A stretch of DNA of 45,863 bases from Acetobacteraceae bacterium (GTDB lineage Bacteria > Pseudomonadota > Alphaproteobacteria > Acetobacterales > Acetobacteraceae): contig JALHQB010000041.1 of the NCBI GenBank assembly GCA_022842185.1, positions 1 through 45,863 of the forward strand, given 5' to 3'. Made by a program: the position numbers and the translations under genes. Under the pieces are notes generated by a model, which ran no database searches, was not told the DNA's origin, and saw nothing but the letters and a program-made list of their open reading frames with translations. Each line of letters begins with the position of its first letter. The first letter of the stretch is position 1. Below, piece by piece: positions 1 through 9,142 of the stretch.

Positions 1-15
1 GCGCGGGCGGCGCGC

Positions 16-47
16 AGCGGCGCCGGGTTCGGCCGGACGGCGCCGCT
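16..47 (-). terminator. GC-rich hairpin after the TRAP binding-protein gene
   Basis: A perfect 9-bp inverted repeat (AGCGGCGCC at 16-24, GGCGCCGCT at 39-47) with a 14-nt loop sits at the stop codon of the minus-strand TRAP binding-protein gene. The position suits a transcription end. No T-run follows on the minus strand, so an intrinsic terminator is only possible; it could equally protect an mRNA 3' end. Confidence 0.35.
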
Positions 48-1117
48 CACCCGCCGAAGCGCACGCCGGAGATCGGGGCGATCGACTCGTTGTAGATCTC
101 CCCGCAACGCGCGCCGCAGCGGCGCACGAAGCCGGGCAGCACCACCTCACGAAAGATGCGGCGCGTTTCGGCGCGGTCGGCGTCGGTGGGCACCACCTCG
201 GTCATCGGGCGGGCAGCGACGGTGTGGATGCGGCATTCGGCGGTGCGGCCGATGTTGCAGTCGATGCCATCGCGCGTCGCGGCTTCACCCAGCGCCCATT
301 GCGCGTCGGACACTTCCTTCATGGTGGCTTCCAGGAAGGTGCGGACCGGCGCGTCCAGCCGGTTCCACCACGCCAGGTTCACCATGTAGCCGGCGACGGC
401 CCAGGACACCGGCATGGCGGAGATATGCGTCGCCACTTCCGGCCAGCGCGCCGCGGCACCCGACCCGGTGCCGGTGATGGCGCAATCGACCACGCCGCGT
501 TCCAGCGCCGAATACACTTCGGGGAAGCCGATGCTGACCGGCTGCGCGCCGAGCGCGGTGAAGTAGTCCACCAGCGAATTGCCGAAGGTGCGGATGCGGC
601 GGCCGCGCAGGTCAGCGAGACTGGTGAAGGGCTGGCGGCAGAACACCACCTGTGCCGGGAAGGGATACAGCGCGACCAGCCGGACGCCGAAGCGTTCCAG
701 GTCGCGGTTGGCGACGGGGATGATGGCCTCGGCAATGCGCTTGGCGTCGGCGATGTCGGGTGCCAGGCCGGCGAGATCGACGCCATCGAGGATCGGCACG
801 TCGCCCGAAAGCGTGGTCAGCGTCCCTGCCCCGATCTCGACCTGCCCCGATCGCACCAGGCGGACGATTTCGTTGCCGGCGAGGCTGCGTTCGGCATGGG
901 TGGACAGCGTGACCTGCACGCGGCCGTTGCTGCGTTGGGCGGTGGCGTCGCGCAGGATGGGCTGGTCCACGCGTGTGTATTGCGGCTGGGTCGGCAGCGG
1001 CTGCGTCACTGCCGAGATGCGGACTGGCGCGCCAGCCGGCAGGCTGGGTGCCTGGGCGAAGGCGGGCATGATGGCGGCCGCCGAGATGGCGATCCCGGCC
1101 ATGAGGTGTCGCAGCAT
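47..1117 (-). CDS. TRAP-type (DctP-family) periplasmic solute-binding protein
   Basis: 356-aa exported protein resembling DctP-family receptors of TRAP transporters, which capture organic acids in the periplasm for a DctQM permease. An N-terminal signal peptide ends near AFAQA (residues 18-22). The LADLRGRRIRTFGN and GVVDCAITG segments are typical of the family's ligand-binding lobes. The ATG at 1117 was chosen over upstream in-frame ATGs because AAGGA precedes it at suitable spacing and the signal peptide begins there. Four extra cysteines in the C-terminal part (DCNIG, AEC, CGARCG) could form disulfides. No DctQ or DctM gene lies in the window; one could lie beyond the left edge. The ligand is unknown. 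Confidence 0.8.
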   Translation of the reverse strand: MLRHLMAGIAISAAAIMPAFAQAPSLPAGAPVRISAVTQPLPTQPQYTRVDQPILRDATAQRSNGRVQVTLSTHAERSLAGNEIVRLVRSGQVEIGAGTLTTLSGDVPILDGVDLAGLAPDIADAKRIAEAIIPVANRDLERFGVRLVALYPFPAQVVFCRQPFTSLADLRGRRIRTFGNSLVDYFTALGAQPVSIGFPEVYSALERGVVDCAITGTGSGAAARWPEVATHISAMPVSWAVAGYMVNLAWWNRLDAPVRTFLEATMKEVSDAQWALGEAATRDGIDCNIGRTAECRIHTVAARPMTEVVPTDADRAETRRIFREVVLPGFVRRCGARCGEIYNESIAPISGVRFGG

Positions 1118-1373
1118 GGCACGATCCTTCTTCATGTGGCGGGACGCTGGCCCGCGACGGTTGGCGGGGCGATCGCCCGCGGACGGCACTGGATCACGGG
1201 GGCGGCATGGGCGTCGAGGGGCTGGCACGCGGCGAATGAACGGACCACGCCCGCGATGCCGCCCCGGGCGGCACGCGCGCGGCCCGCCTGCCACGACACC
1301 GGGCAACAGCCGGCTGGAATGGTCGTCGCTTTTCTGCAACGATACGTACCCGCAATGCCCGGAGGCACCCGCC

Positions 1374-1760
1374 ATGACCATAGCGCTGCTGACCGCCATC
1401 GCCATCGCCTTCGCGCCCATTCCTTCCCCACCGAGCGGCTTCCATAGGATCCAGTCCGCCACCGCCTTCGACGGCACCTGGTCGGGCACTGGCACGCTAA
1501 CGGCGCGCCGCGGTCGCGGCACCTCCTGCTCGAGCGAAGAGACCAATCGCCGCTTCACGATCCAGGGCGGCCAGATCACCTTCGCCTACGACAATCGCTA
1601 CGGCATCAATTTCATCGGCCCGATCCAGGCGAATGGCAGCTTTGATATCGCCTCCGGCCAGCACCGCTGGCAGGGCCAGGCCAGCGGATCGGACATGACG
1701 GCCACCTATACCGGGCCGGAATGCGTCCGCACCTTCCAGATGCGGCGCCGCCGCAACTGA
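1374..1760 (+). CDS. small exported protein of unknown function
   Basis: 128-aa protein with a hydrophobic N terminus (residues 2-14) that looks like a signal peptide, then a short beta-rich body containing [11 protein letters not shown]. Two cysteines (in TSCSS and PECVR) could form a disulfide. The start at 1374 is supported by GGAGG at 1361-1365, 8 nt upstream. It is divergent from the TRAP receptor gene and followed 16 nt later by the start region of queA. I recognise no family. Repeated short beta-strand patterns ([20 protein letters not shown]) recall small periplasmic beta-barrel proteins, but that is only an impression. Confidence 0.6.
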   Translation: MTIALLTAIAIAFAPIPSPPSGFHRIQSATAFDGTWSGTGTLTARRGRGTSCSSEETNRRFTIQGGQITFAYDNRYGINFIGPIQANGSFDIASGQHRWQGQASGSDMTATYTGPECVRTFQMRRRRN

Positions 1761-1812
1761 CCGGGCGCTTCAATGGTTGCGCCTTGGGGCGGCGCAGGCT
1801 ACCGCCCCGCGC

Positions 1813-2877
1813 GTGACCGCCCCACCCGCCAGCACCCCCCTGCGCACTGCCGATTTCGACTTCGCCCTGCCCGAGGCGCTGATCGCCCAATCCCCGGCCC
1901 GCCCTCGCGACGCGGCGCGGATGCTGATGGTGGGCGACGCCCTGTGCGATGCCGGGGTGCGCGACCTTCCGACCCTGCTGCGCGCGGGCGATATCATGGT
2001 GGTGAACGACACCAGCGTCATCCCCGCTCGCCTGCACGCAAGGCGCGGTGCGGCGCGCATCGAGATCATGCTGAATCGCGCCGAGGCCAGCGGCGTTTGG
2101 CATGCATTGATCCGCAACGCGCGACGCCTGCGTGCCGGCGATGTCGTGACCATCGAGGGTGCCGAGGACTGCGCCGCCACCGTCGTCGCGGACCCTGAGG
2201 GCGGCGCCGCGATGCTTGATTTCGGGACGGACCCGGCGGTGCTGGCCCGCGCGCTGGACCAGGCCGGGGAAATCCCCCTGCCCCCCTATATCGCCCGGCC
2301 GGACGGTCCTCGGCCGGAGGACGCCGCCGATTACCAGCCAATCTTCGCCGAGCGACCCGGCGCCGTCGCCGCGCCCACCGCGAGCCTGCATTTCACCGAC
2401 GCGCTGCTGGATGCTTTGGCCGCGCGTGGCGTGACGCGCGCGACGGTCACGCTGCATGTCGGCGCCGGCACCTTCCTGCCGCTGCGCGGCGGCGACCCGC
2501 GCGCCCATCGGCTGCATGCCGAATGGGGAGAGATCTCGCCCGAGGCCGCCGACGCCATCAACGCGGCGCGGGCGTCCGGCGGGCGGGTGGTGGCGATTGG
2601 CACCACCGCGCTGCGCCTGTTGGAATCCGCGGTCGATGACACGGGGCATATCCAGCCGTTCCAGGGCCTGACCGAGTTGTTCCTGCTGCCCGGCCACCGC
2701 TTCCGCACCGCAGATCTGCTGATGACGAACTTCCATTTGCCCAAAAGCACGCTGTTCATGCTGGTCTGCGCCTTCGCGGGGACGGATCGGATGAAGGCGG
2801 CCTATGCCCATGCGGTGGCGCAGGGGTATCGCTTCTATTCCTATGGCGATGCGTCGCTGCTGGAGCGCGCCGCATGA
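1813..2877 (+). CDS. queA: QueA, S-adenosylmethionine:tRNA ribosyltransferase-isomerase
   Basis: Transfers and isomerises the ribosyl part of SAM onto preQ1-modified tRNA, giving epoxyqueuosine. The N terminus ([17 protein letters not shown]) and the segments [23 protein letters not shown] and [19 protein letters not shown] are hallmark QueA motifs. With the GTG at 1813 the protein is 354 aa, close to the usual ~350. An in-frame TTG at 1777 would add 12 residues; neither start has a clear ribosome-binding site. It is the first gene of the que operon and its stop overlaps the tgt start (ATGA, 2874-2877), implying translational coupling. Confidence 0.95.
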   Translation: MTAPPASTPLRTADFDFALPEALIAQSPARPRDAARMLMVGDALCDAGVRDLPTLLRAGDIMVVNDTSVIPARLHARRGAARIEIMLNRAEASGVWHALIRNARRLRAGDVVTIEGAEDCAATVVADPEGGAAMLDFGTDPAVLARALDQAGEIPLPPYIARPDGPRPEDAADYQPIFAERPGAVAAPTASLHFTDALLDALAARGVTRATVTLHVGAGTFLPLRGGDPRAHRLHAEWGEISPEAADAINAARASGGRVVAIGTTALRLLESAVDDTGHIQPFQGLTELFLLPGHRFRTADLLMTNFHLPKSTLFMLVCAFAGTDRMKAAYAHAVAQGYRFYSYGDASLLERAA

Positions 2878-3992
2878 CGCTGCATTGGACCTCCGCCGCA
2901 ACCGATGGCGCGGCCCGCGCGGGCACGCTGCACACCGCGCATGGCGAAGTCCCGACCCCCGTCTTCATGCCCGTGGGCACCGCCGGAACGGTCAAGGCCA
3001 TGACCGCCGATGCGGTGCGGTCCACGGGCGCGCAGATGGTGCTGGGCAATACCTATCACCTGATGCTGCGCCCGGGGGCGGAGCGCGTCGCGCGGCTGGG
3101 CGGGCTGCACCGGATGATGGATTGGTCCGGCCCGATCCTGACGGATTCCGGCGGCTTCCAGGTGATGTCCCTGTCCGGCCTGCGGAAGATGGACGAACAG
3201 GGCGTCACCTTCCAAAGCCATATCGACGGGTCCAAGCACCGGCTGACTCCGGAACGCAGCATCGAGATCCAGAACCTGCTCGATGCCGACGTGACCATGT
3301 GCCTGGATGAATGCACGCCGTTTCCGGCCACCGAGGAGCAGGCCGCGGTGTCGATGCGCCTGTCGATGCGCTGGGCGGCGCGCTGCCGCGATGCCTTCGT
3401 CGCGCGGGACGGATACGGGCTGTTTGGTATCGTGCAGGGCAGCGTCTATCCCGATTTGCGCGCGGAAAGTGTCGCCGCGCTGACCGGCATCGGGTTCGAG
3501 GGTTATGCCATCGGCGGTCTCGCGGTCGGTGAGGGGCAGGAGATGATGTTCGCCGTGCTGGACACCACCCTGCCGCATCTGCCCACCGACCGCGCGCGAT
3601 ACCTGATGGGCGTCGGCACGCCATCGGATTTGGTCGGCGCGGTGCGGCGCGGCATCGACATGTTCGATTGCGTGATGCCGACGCGGTCGGGGCGCACCGG
3701 GCGCGCCTATACCCGCCATGGCATCCTGAACATGCGGAATGCGCGCCATGCCGATGATGGCGGGCCGATCGACCCGGATTGCGCCTGCCCGGCCTGCGCG
3801 CGCCATTCGCGGGCCTATATCCAGCATCTGTTCAAGGCGGGGGAGATGCTGGGGCCGATGCTGCTGACCTGGCATAATATCCGTTATTACCAGGACCTGA
3901 TGGCGGAGCTGCGCGGCGCCATCCTGGCCGGGACATTCGACGAGACCGCCGCGCGGATCGAGGCCGGCTGGCAGAAGGACCCCGCCGCATGA
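2874..3992 (+). CDS. tgt: tRNA-guanine transglycosylase
   Basis: 372-aa bacterial TGT, which exchanges guanine-34 of GUN-anticodon tRNAs for preQ1. DSGGFQV carries the acid/base Asp91. [13 protein letters not shown] carries the nucleophile Asp265. The structural zinc is held by Cys303, Cys305, Cys308 and His334 (CACPAC...TWHN). Every catalytic and zinc residue is present and the length matches the family. Starts and stops overlap by 4 nt with queA upstream and queF downstream. Confidence 0.97.
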   Translation: MTLHWTSAATDGAARAGTLHTAHGEVPTPVFMPVGTAGTVKAMTADAVRSTGAQMVLGNTYHLMLRPGAERVARLGGLHRMMDWSGPILTDSGGFQVMSLSGLRKMDEQGVTFQSHIDGSKHRLTPERSIEIQNLLDADVTMCLDECTPFPATEEQAAVSMRLSMRWAARCRDAFVARDGYGLFGIVQGSVYPDLRAESVAALTGIGFEGYAIGGLAVGEGQEMMFAVLDTTLPHLPTDRARYLMGVGTPSDLVGAVRRGIDMFDCVMPTRSGRTGRAYTRHGILNMRNARHADDGGPIDPDCACPACARHSRAYIQHLFKAGEMLGPMLLTWHNIRYYQDLMAELRGAILAGTFDETAARIEAGWQKDPAA

Positions 3993-4450
3993 CCGAGGAT
4001 TATTCGGGCCTGACGCAGCTCGGCCAGCCGACCCGCCTGCCGGCCGACCCCGCCAGCGCGGTGCTGGAGCGTGTGCCCGCGCCGCATCAGGACCTGCGAT
4101 ACTGCGTGCGCTTCACGGCGCCGGAGTTCACGTCGCTCTGCCCGCTGACGGGCCAGCCGGATTTCGCGCATCTGATGATCGACTACGTGCCGCGCGCCTG
4201 GATCGTCGAGAGCAAGTCGCTCAAGAACTACCTCGCGTCCTTCCGCAACCACGGTGCGTTCCATGAGGCCTGCACGCTTGATATTGCGCAGCGGCTGGTG
4301 GCGTTGCTGGAACCGGTGTGGCTGCGGATCGGCGGGTATTGGTATCCGCGCGGGGGGATGCCGATCGACGTGTTCTGGCAGTCCGGTGCGCCGCCGGATG
4401 GGGTGTGGGTGCCGGCACAGGATGTGCCGCCGTATCGTGGGCGGGGGTAG
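3989..4450 (+). CDS. queF: QueF, NADPH-dependent preQ0 reductase
   Basis: 153-aa unimodular (short-form) QueF that reduces the nitrile of preQ0 to the aminomethyl group of preQ1. The thioimide-forming Cys51 ([11 protein letters not shown]), Asp58, the QueF signature ESKSLK (residues 74-79) and Glu93 in FHEAC are all visible. Its start overlaps the tgt stop (ATGA). A 45-nt gap containing a hairpin separates it from queG, the largest gap inside the que operon. Confidence 0.95.
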   Translation: MTEDYSGLTQLGQPTRLPADPASAVLERVPAPHQDLRYCVRFTAPEFTSLCPLTGQPDFAHLMIDYVPRAWIVESKSLKNYLASFRNHGAFHEACTLDIAQRLVALLEPVWLRIGGYWYPRGGMPIDVFWQSGAPPDGVWVPAQDVPPYRGRG

Positions 4451-4453
4451 TCA

Positions 4454-4476
4454 GGGGGGCTTTGCCCCTCCGAACC
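4454..4476 (+). repeat. hairpin between queF and queG, like one module of the dispersed repeat
   Basis: GGGGGGC (4454-4460), a TTT loop and GCCCCTC (4464-4470) form a 7-bp stem with one G-T pair, followed by CGAACC. The same stem, loop and flank recur at one end of repeat copy A (GAGAGGGGC-TTT-GCCCCTCTC-CGGACC, 7315-7341). It may be a fragment or relative of that element, or an intercistronic hairpin that tunes queG and later genes. No T-run follows. Confidence 0.45.
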
Positions 4477-4495
4477 TTCCCGCCGCGCCCTGACC

Positions 4496-5524
4496 ATGCA
4501 GGCGCGTGACGCCATCCAGGCGCAGGCTCACGCACTCGGCTTCGATGCCGTGGGGTTTACACGCGCGCATCTGGCGCCGGAGGTCCGCGCGCGGCTGCTG
4601 CATTTCCTCGCCGAGGGGCGCCACGGGTCGATGGGCTGGATGGAGGATCGCGCGGAGCAGCGCGCCCATCCGCGGGTGCTGTGGCCGGATGCGGTGTCTG
4701 TCGTCGCGCTAGGCCTGAACTACGGCCCGGACAGCGATCCTTTAGAGACGCTGGACCAGCACGACCGGGCGACGATCAGCGTCTATGCCCGCAACCGCGA
4801 CTATCATGACGTCCTGAAGAAGCGTCTGAAGGCGCTCGGCCGCTGGATGGCGAGCCAGTGGCCCCGGGCGGGCATCAAGGTCTTCGTCGATACCGCGCCG
4901 GTCGCCGAAAAGCCCTTGGCGCAGGATGCCGGGCTGGGGTGGCAGGGCAAGCACACCAACCTCGTCTCGCGCGGGCTGGGATCGTGGCTGTTCCTGGGCG
5001 AGGTCTTCACCACGCTGGACCTGGGCGACGGCGCGCCGGAACCCGATCATTGCGGGTCCTGCCGCGCCTGCCTTGATGTCTGTCCGACCGATGCCTTTCC
5101 CGCACCGCGGCAACTCGATGCGCGGCGCTGCATTTCGTATCTCACCATCGAACACAAAGGCCCGATCGACGAGGCGCTGCGCCCGCTGATGGGCAACCGC
5201 ATCTATGGCTGCGACGATTGCCTTGCCGTCTGCCCTTGGAACAAATTCGCGCAGGCGCATTCCGAACCCGCCTTCGCACCGCGCGCGGAACTGACGGCGC
5301 CGAAGCTTGCGGACCTCGCGCGCTTGGATGATGCGGCGTTCCGCGCGATGTTCTCGGGCAGCCCGATCAAGCGGATCGGGCGGGATCGGTTCGTGCGGAA
5401 TGTGATGATCGCCATCGGCAATTCGGGGGATGCGGCGCTGCGGCCCACGGCGCAGGCGCTGGCGGAGGATGCCGACCCCACCGTGGCGGATGCCGCCCGC
5501 TGGGCCGCGGCGCGCCTGCCATGA
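4496..5524 (+). CDS. queG: QueG, epoxyqueuosine reductase
   Basis: 342-aa cobalamin-dependent, two-[4Fe-4S] enzyme that reduces epoxyqueuosine to queuosine in tRNA, the last step of the pathway. Cluster motifs are [12 protein letters not shown] (Cys186/189/192/196) and [13 protein letters not shown] (Cys239/242/246), with Cys212 as the remaining likely ligand. VDTAPVAEK supplies the catalytic Asp (near residue 132). The C terminus (about 290-340) looks HEAT-like, as in longer QueG proteins. Its stop overlaps queC (ATGA, 5521-5524). Confidence 0.95.
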   Translation: MQARDAIQAQAHALGFDAVGFTRAHLAPEVRARLLHFLAEGRHGSMGWMEDRAEQRAHPRVLWPDAVSVVALGLNYGPDSDPLETLDQHDRATISVYARNRDYHDVLKKRLKALGRWMASQWPRAGIKVFVDTAPVAEKPLAQDAGLGWQGKHTNLVSRGLGSWLFLGEVFTTLDLGDGAPEPDHCGSCRACLDVCPTDAFPAPRQLDARRCISYLTIEHKGPIDEALRPLMGNRIYGCDDCLAVCPWNKFAQAHSEPAFAPRAELTAPKLADLARLDDAAFRAMFSGSPIKRIGRDRFVRNVMIAIGNSGDAALRPTAQALAEDADPTVADAARWAAARLP

Positions 5525-6225
5525 AGGATGATGGCGCCCTGGTGCTGTTCAGCGGCGGGCAGGATTCCGCGACCTGCCTGGCCTGGGCGCTCGACCGTTT
5601 CGGCCATGTGGAGACGCTGGGCTTCGACTACGGCCAGCGCCATCGCGTGGAACTGGACTGCCGCGAAGCCTTCCGCACCGCCATCACCGCGATGAACCCG
5701 GACTGGGCCGCGCGGCTCGGCCCCGACCACACGCTGCGGCTGGATGCGCTGGCCGCCATATCCGACACCGCCCTGACCAGCGACGCCGCCATCCGCATGG
5801 GCACGGACGGCCTGCCCAACACCTTCGTGCCCGGCCGCAACCTGCTGTTCCTGACCTTCGCCGCAGCACTCGCCTATCGGCGCGGGCTGAAGCACATCGT
5901 CGGCGGCATGTGCGAGACGGATTATTCCGGCTACCCGGATTGCCGCGACGACACCATCAAGGCGTTGCAGGTCGCGCTCAACCTCGGCATGGAACGGCGC
6001 TTCGTGCTGGACACGCCGCTGATGTGGCTGACCAAGGGCGACACCTGGCGGCTGGCGGAAAGCCTCGGCGGCACCCCCCTGGTCCGGGCCGTGGTCGAGC
6101 ACACCCATACCTGCTATCTCGGCGACCGTTCCCACCGCCATCCCTGGGGCTTCGGCTGCGGCACCTGCCCGGCCTGCGATCTGCGCGCCAAGGGCTGGCA
6201 GGATTTCGTGGCGGAGAGACTATGA
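5521..6225 (+). CDS. queC: QueC, 7-cyano-7-deazaguanine (preQ0) synthase
   Basis: 234-aa ATP-dependent enzyme converting 7-carboxy-7-deazaguanine to preQ0. The PP-loop SGGQDS is at residues 11-16. Zinc ligands are Cys198, Cys213, Cys216 and Cys219 (CYLG...CGTCPAC). The loop between the first zinc Cys and the CxxC pair ([12 protein letters not shown]) is longer than I recall for the E. coli enzyme. Its stop overlaps the downstream transporter start (ATGA). It supplies the substrate of QueF encoded two genes upstream. Confidence 0.96.
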   Translation: MKDDGALVLFSGGQDSATCLAWALDRFGHVETLGFDYGQRHRVELDCREAFRTAITAMNPDWAARLGPDHTLRLDALAAISDTALTSDAAIRMGTDGLPNTFVPGRNLLFLTFAAALAYRRGLKHIVGGMCETDYSGYPDCRDDTIKALQVALNLGMERRFVLDTPLMWLTKGDTWRLAESLGGTPLVRAVVEHTHTCYLGDRSHRHPWGFGCGTCPACDLRAKGWQDFVAERL

Positions 6226-6779
6226 CCCTGACCCCGCGCGCCGAGGGCGTGCTCGCCCTGATCGGCTTCGGCCTGTGCATCCCCGCCGCCAACTGGCTGA
6301 TCGGCAATGCTGGCACCTATTGCGTGCCGAACGGGCCGTGCCTGGTGCCGGTCGCACCCGGGCTGATGGCGCCGTCGGGCGTGCTGATGATCGGGCTGGC
6401 CCTGGTGCTGCGGGACCTGGTGCAGCGGCGGCTTGGCGTCGGATATTCCGCGGCCGCGGTGCTGTTGGGTGCGGCGCTGTCGGCCTTCCTCGCACCGCCG
6501 GCGCTGGTCATCGCCTCCGCAGCCGCCTTCCTGCTCAGCGAGTTCGCCGATCTCGCGGTCTATACGCCGCTGCAACGGCGCGGGCTGGTGCGGGCTGTGC
6601 TGGTGTCATCAGCGGTGGGGCTGGTGGTCGATTCCATCGTGTTCCTGTGGCTCGCCTTCGGCAGCCTGGACTTCCTGGCCGGGCAGGTGGTGGGCAAGGC
6701 GTGGATGGTGCTGCTTGCCCTGCCCTTCGTGCATCTGCTGCGCAAGCGTGACGAACGCCTCGGCATCCAGCCCGCCTGA
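6222..6779 (+). CDS. VUT-family (YhhQ-like) queuosine-precursor transporter
   Basis: 185-aa membrane protein with about six hydrophobic helices. [12 protein letters not shown] and [12 protein letters not shown], followed by [14 protein letters not shown], are the hallmark stretches of the VUT/YhhQ family, whose E. coli member imports preQ0 and preQ1. The start at 6222 overlaps the queC stop by 4 nt, placing it in the que operon and supporting a deazapurine role. Substrate choice (preQ0, preQ1 or queuine) cannot be read from the sequence. The longer upstream-open reading frame runs through queC and is not real. Confidence 0.85.
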   Translation: MTLTPRAEGVLALIGFGLCIPAANWLIGNAGTYCVPNGPCLVPVAPGLMAPSGVLMIGLALVLRDLVQRRLGVGYSAAAVLLGAALSAFLAPPALVIASAAAFLLSEFADLAVYTPLQRRGLVRAVLVSSAVGLVVDSIVFLWLAFGSLDFLAGQVVGKAWMVLLALPFVHLLRKRDERLGIQPA

Positions 6780-6793
6780 CGAAAGACCAAGCC

Positions 6794-7261
6794 ATGACCA
6801 ACCTGCCCCTCCCCGCCGCCGACGCCGCCACGAAGGCCGAGATCATCGACTGGCTGGAACGCTTCTTCGTCTGTGTGCGGGAGGTGGATTTCAAATCCGC
6901 CTACCCCTTCTGGCACGACGATTTGGTGATCTTCGGGACGTTCCAGGAGCTGGTTCGGTCGCGCCAGGCCTGGACCGACACGCAATGGGCCAATGTCTGG
7001 CCGCGCACCAAGGACTTCACGCTGGATGCGGCGAATACCGAGGTGCTGGCCTCGGCCGACGGGTCGATGGCGGTGGCGATCCTGCCCTGGACCAGCACCG
7101 GCTGGCACAAGGACGGCACGGAATTTCCCCGCCCCGGCCGGGCGACCATCGTGATGCAGAAGCAGCCGGATGGGCGCTGGGTGGGGGTTCACAGCCATAT
7201 GTCGCTGGGGCGCGGGGTGCCGCAGGACAGCCATGGGGACCGGCCGATCAAGGCACGGTGA
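6794..7261 (+). CDS. NTF2-like / SnoaL-like protein of unknown function
   Basis: 155-aa soluble protein with the cone-shaped alpha+beta pattern of the NTF2/SnoaL superfamily: an N-terminal helix pair (EIIDWLERFFVCVREVDF), the YPFWHDDLVIFGT segment and a C-terminal sheet ending DGRWVGVHSHMSLGRG. These proteins are small ligand-binding or isomerase folds. It starts 14 nt after the transporter stop, so it is probably co-transcribed with the que genes, but no link to queuosine is known. Repeat copy A follows. Confidence 0.65.
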   Translation: MTNLPLPAADAATKAEIIDWLERFFVCVREVDFKSAYPFWHDDLVIFGTFQELVRSRQAWTDTQWANVWPRTKDFTLDAANTEVLASADGSMAVAILPWTSTGWHKDGTEFPRPGRATIVMQKQPDGRWVGVHSHMSLGRGVPQDSHGDRPIKAR

Positions 7262-7314
7262 TAAAGGTTGGAGGCGCCTAGTGGCGCTAAATTTCGGCCG
7301 GTGCGGGCAGGCCA

Positions 7315-7520
7315 GAGAGGGGCTTTGCCCCTCTCCGGACCTCACCCCACCAAAGGCTTAAGGCCTTTGGAAACCTAGACTTGGCGGCCGTTTCGGGCGG
7401 GTATTTTGCCGGCACGGCTCATCGAGGGCGCGCCTGCCCATACGGCGCCAAAATTCCCGCGGTCCAGGGACCCGTCGGTCCCTGGCGGGGTGGTTTGGAG
7501 GGGCAGCGCCCCTCCAATCT
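7315..7520 (-). repeat. dispersed multi-hairpin repeat, copy A
   Basis: This fills most of the 316-nt gap (7262-7577) between the NTF2-like gene and a convergent Bug gene; no coding gene is evident there. It contains four perfect stems: GAGAGGGGC/GCCCCTCTC (7315-7335, TTT loop), CCAAAGGC/GCCTTTGG (7350-7370), CCAGGGACC/GGTCCCTGG (7464-7485) and TTGGAGGGGC/GCCCCTCCAA (7495-7517). Blocks 7331-7376 and 7444-7520 match copy B (45641-45789) in inverted orientation, with one mismatch in the first block. The central 67 nt differ in sequence and length. The strand is arbitrary, set so that copy B is plus. It may act as a bidirectional transcription end. Confidence 0.85.
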
Positions 7521-7577
7521 TCGCGCCCTTCGAAACTTCCAGACCGCCTTGGGCCCGTAGAGAGCGCCGACACCCCC

Positions 7578-8561
7578 CTACCCCGCCGTGATATTCGCCG
7601 TCCGCGCAATCTGCCGCCAGCTCTCCGTCTCCCGCGTCACGCGATCGGTCAGTGCCTGCGCCGTGCTCGGCGCCACCAGCGCGCCGGCGGCAAAGGCGCG
7701 ATCGCGCACGCCCTGGTCGGCCAGCACCTCACGCAGCTTGTCCGACAGAAGTGCGACCTGCGCCGCCGGCACGCCACGCGGCGCAAAGACCGAAAACCAC
7801 ACGTTCAACCCGGTATCGGGCATCCCCTGTTCGGCCGCCGAGGGCACGTCCGGCAGGCCGGGATGACGCTCGTTGGAACTCACGCACAGCGCGCGCAACT
7901 GCCCATCCCGCACCAGCGGTGTCAGCGGCGGCGGGGAGTTCATGTAGAACTGGATGCGCCCGGCGATCAGGTCCCGGATCGTCTCCCCCGTGCCGCGATA
8001 GGGCACATGGACCAGGTCGATCCCGGCGCGGTGCTTCAGATACTCCGTGCCCATGTGGTGCATGGAACCGATGCCGGCGGAGGCATAGTTCATCGCCCCC
8101 GGCCGCTGCTTCGCCAGGGCGATGAATTCCTGAAGATTGTTCGCCGGCACGGATGGATGCGTGACGAACAGCTGCGGCGTGTCGGTGATCTGCCCGACCG
8201 CCTGGAAATCGCGCATCGGCTGGATTTCACCCAGGCCGCCGATCGCCGGGCGCGCTGTCATGGTGGCGCAATACCCGCACAGCAGCGTGGTGGCATCAGG
8301 AGGGGCGCGCAGGACGGACAGCAACCCGACAACGTCATTCCCGCCCGGACGGTTCTCGACGACCATGGTGGCGCCCAGCGCGCGGCCGAAGGGTTCGGCG
8401 ACCAGGCGGGCCGAGAAATCCGTGCCGCCACCGGCCGGCGACGGCACGACAAGGACGATGGTCTTGCCGGCCAGGCTGCCCTGCGCCCAGGCAATGCTTG
8501 GCGCGGCGAGCGTGGCTGTTGCCGCGCCCAACAGGGTGCGGCGGGTCGTGCTGATGGTCAT
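7578..8561 (-). CDS. Bug-type (TTT family) periplasmic binding protein
   Basis: 327-aa exported receptor of the tripartite tricarboxylate transporter family. A twin-Arg-like TTRRTLLGAATA start precedes a cleavage site near IAWAQ. Family motifs are IVLVVPSPAGGGTDFSARL, VENRPGGNDVVG and VHVPYRGTGETIRDLIAGRI. The start at 8561 follows GGGAGGAAACAACA. It is the last gene of a minus-strand trio with an SDR and a CMD-family protein. No TctA/TctB membrane partner is in the window. The ligand, probably a carboxylate, is not predictable. Confidence 0.9.
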   Translation of the reverse strand: MTISTTRRTLLGAATATLAAPSIAWAQGSLAGKTIVLVVPSPAGGGTDFSARLVAEPFGRALGATMVVENRPGGNDVVGLLSVLRAPPDATTLLCGYCATMTARPAIGGLGEIQPMRDFQAVGQITDTPQLFVTHPSVPANNLQEFIALAKQRPGAMNYASAGIGSMHHMGTEYLKHRAGIDLVHVPYRGTGETIRDLIAGRIQFYMNSPPPLTPLVRDGQLRALCVSSNERHPGLPDVPSAAEQGMPDTGLNVWFSVFAPRGVPAAQVALLSDKLREVLADQGVRDRAFAAGALVAPSTAQALTDRVTRETESWRQIARTANITAG

Positions 8562-8584
8562 TGTTGTTTCCTCCCGGTGCTTCG

Positions 8585-9142
8585 TCAGGTCGCTTCGGGG
8601 AAGGGCTTGGGTTCCGGCACCGCCACCTCCCCGACATTCAGGATGAAGGACAGCAGCGTGTAGTAGCCGAGCACGGTCAGCAGCTCGACGAGTTGTGCCT
8701 CGCCCAGCGCGTCACGCCCGGCGGCGAACTCGGCGTCGTCCAGCCGGCCGCGGTCCAGCACGGCGCGCGACAGGCGCCACACCAGCTGTTCGGTCGCATC
8801 GGTGAAGCCCGGATCGCCACCCTGGCGCAGCCGTTCCAGCGGCGCGGGATCGACGCCCGCCGTCACTGCGATGGGGTGGTGCGCGAACCATTCGAACTGC
8901 GCCGACCAGCGGCGGGACACGGTCAGGATCGCGATCTCGCGCAACCGGTCGTTCAACGCGCCGGTAAACCGCAACCCGGCGCCGAGCCGCTGCGCCGCGT
9001 CCGAGATCGCCGCCGGTGCGCGCAGCAACACGTTGAACGGGCCAACCACCCCGCCGCGTGGCCCGGAGGCGATGGCGTCGAACACCGCGCGCTGCGCGTC
9101 GTCCAGTTGCTCGCGCGGGATGGGCGGGAAGCGCGCGGTCAT
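8585..9142 (-). CDS. carboxymuconolactone decarboxylase (CMD)-family protein
   Basis: 185-aa all-helical protein of the CMD/AhpD superfamily, recognised from FNVLLRAPAA, LNDRLREIAILTVSRRWSAQ, EWFAHHPIAV and the C-terminal LGEAQLVELLTVLGYYTLLS. It has no CxxC pair, so it is not an AhpD-type peroxidase. Members in catabolic operons are often ring-opening decarboxylases or of unknown role. Its start overlaps the stop of the upstream SDR (9139-9142), and the Bug gene begins 23 nt downstream, so the three are co-expressed. Confidence 0.8.
   Translation of the reverse strand: MTARFPPIPREQLDDAQRAVFDAIASGPRGGVVGPFNVLLRAPAAISDAAQRLGAGLRFTGALNDRLREIAILTVSRRWSAQFEWFAHHPIAVTAGVDPAPLERLRQGGDPGFTDATEQLVWRLSRAVLDRGRLDDAEFAAGRDALGEAQLVELLTVLGYYTLLSFILNVGEVAVPEPKPFPEAT

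Noticed and set aside
224..1447. A 407-codon plus-strand frame over the TRAP receptor gene.
   Set aside because: It is antisense to a gene with a signal peptide and ribosome-binding site, and its His/Arg/Gly-rich translation has no recognisable fold.
1761..1812. A preQ1 riboswitch before the que operon.
   Set aside because: No preQ1-type hairpin with an A-rich tail was found in the short leader, and there is almost no untranslated space. A leader further upstream cannot be excluded.
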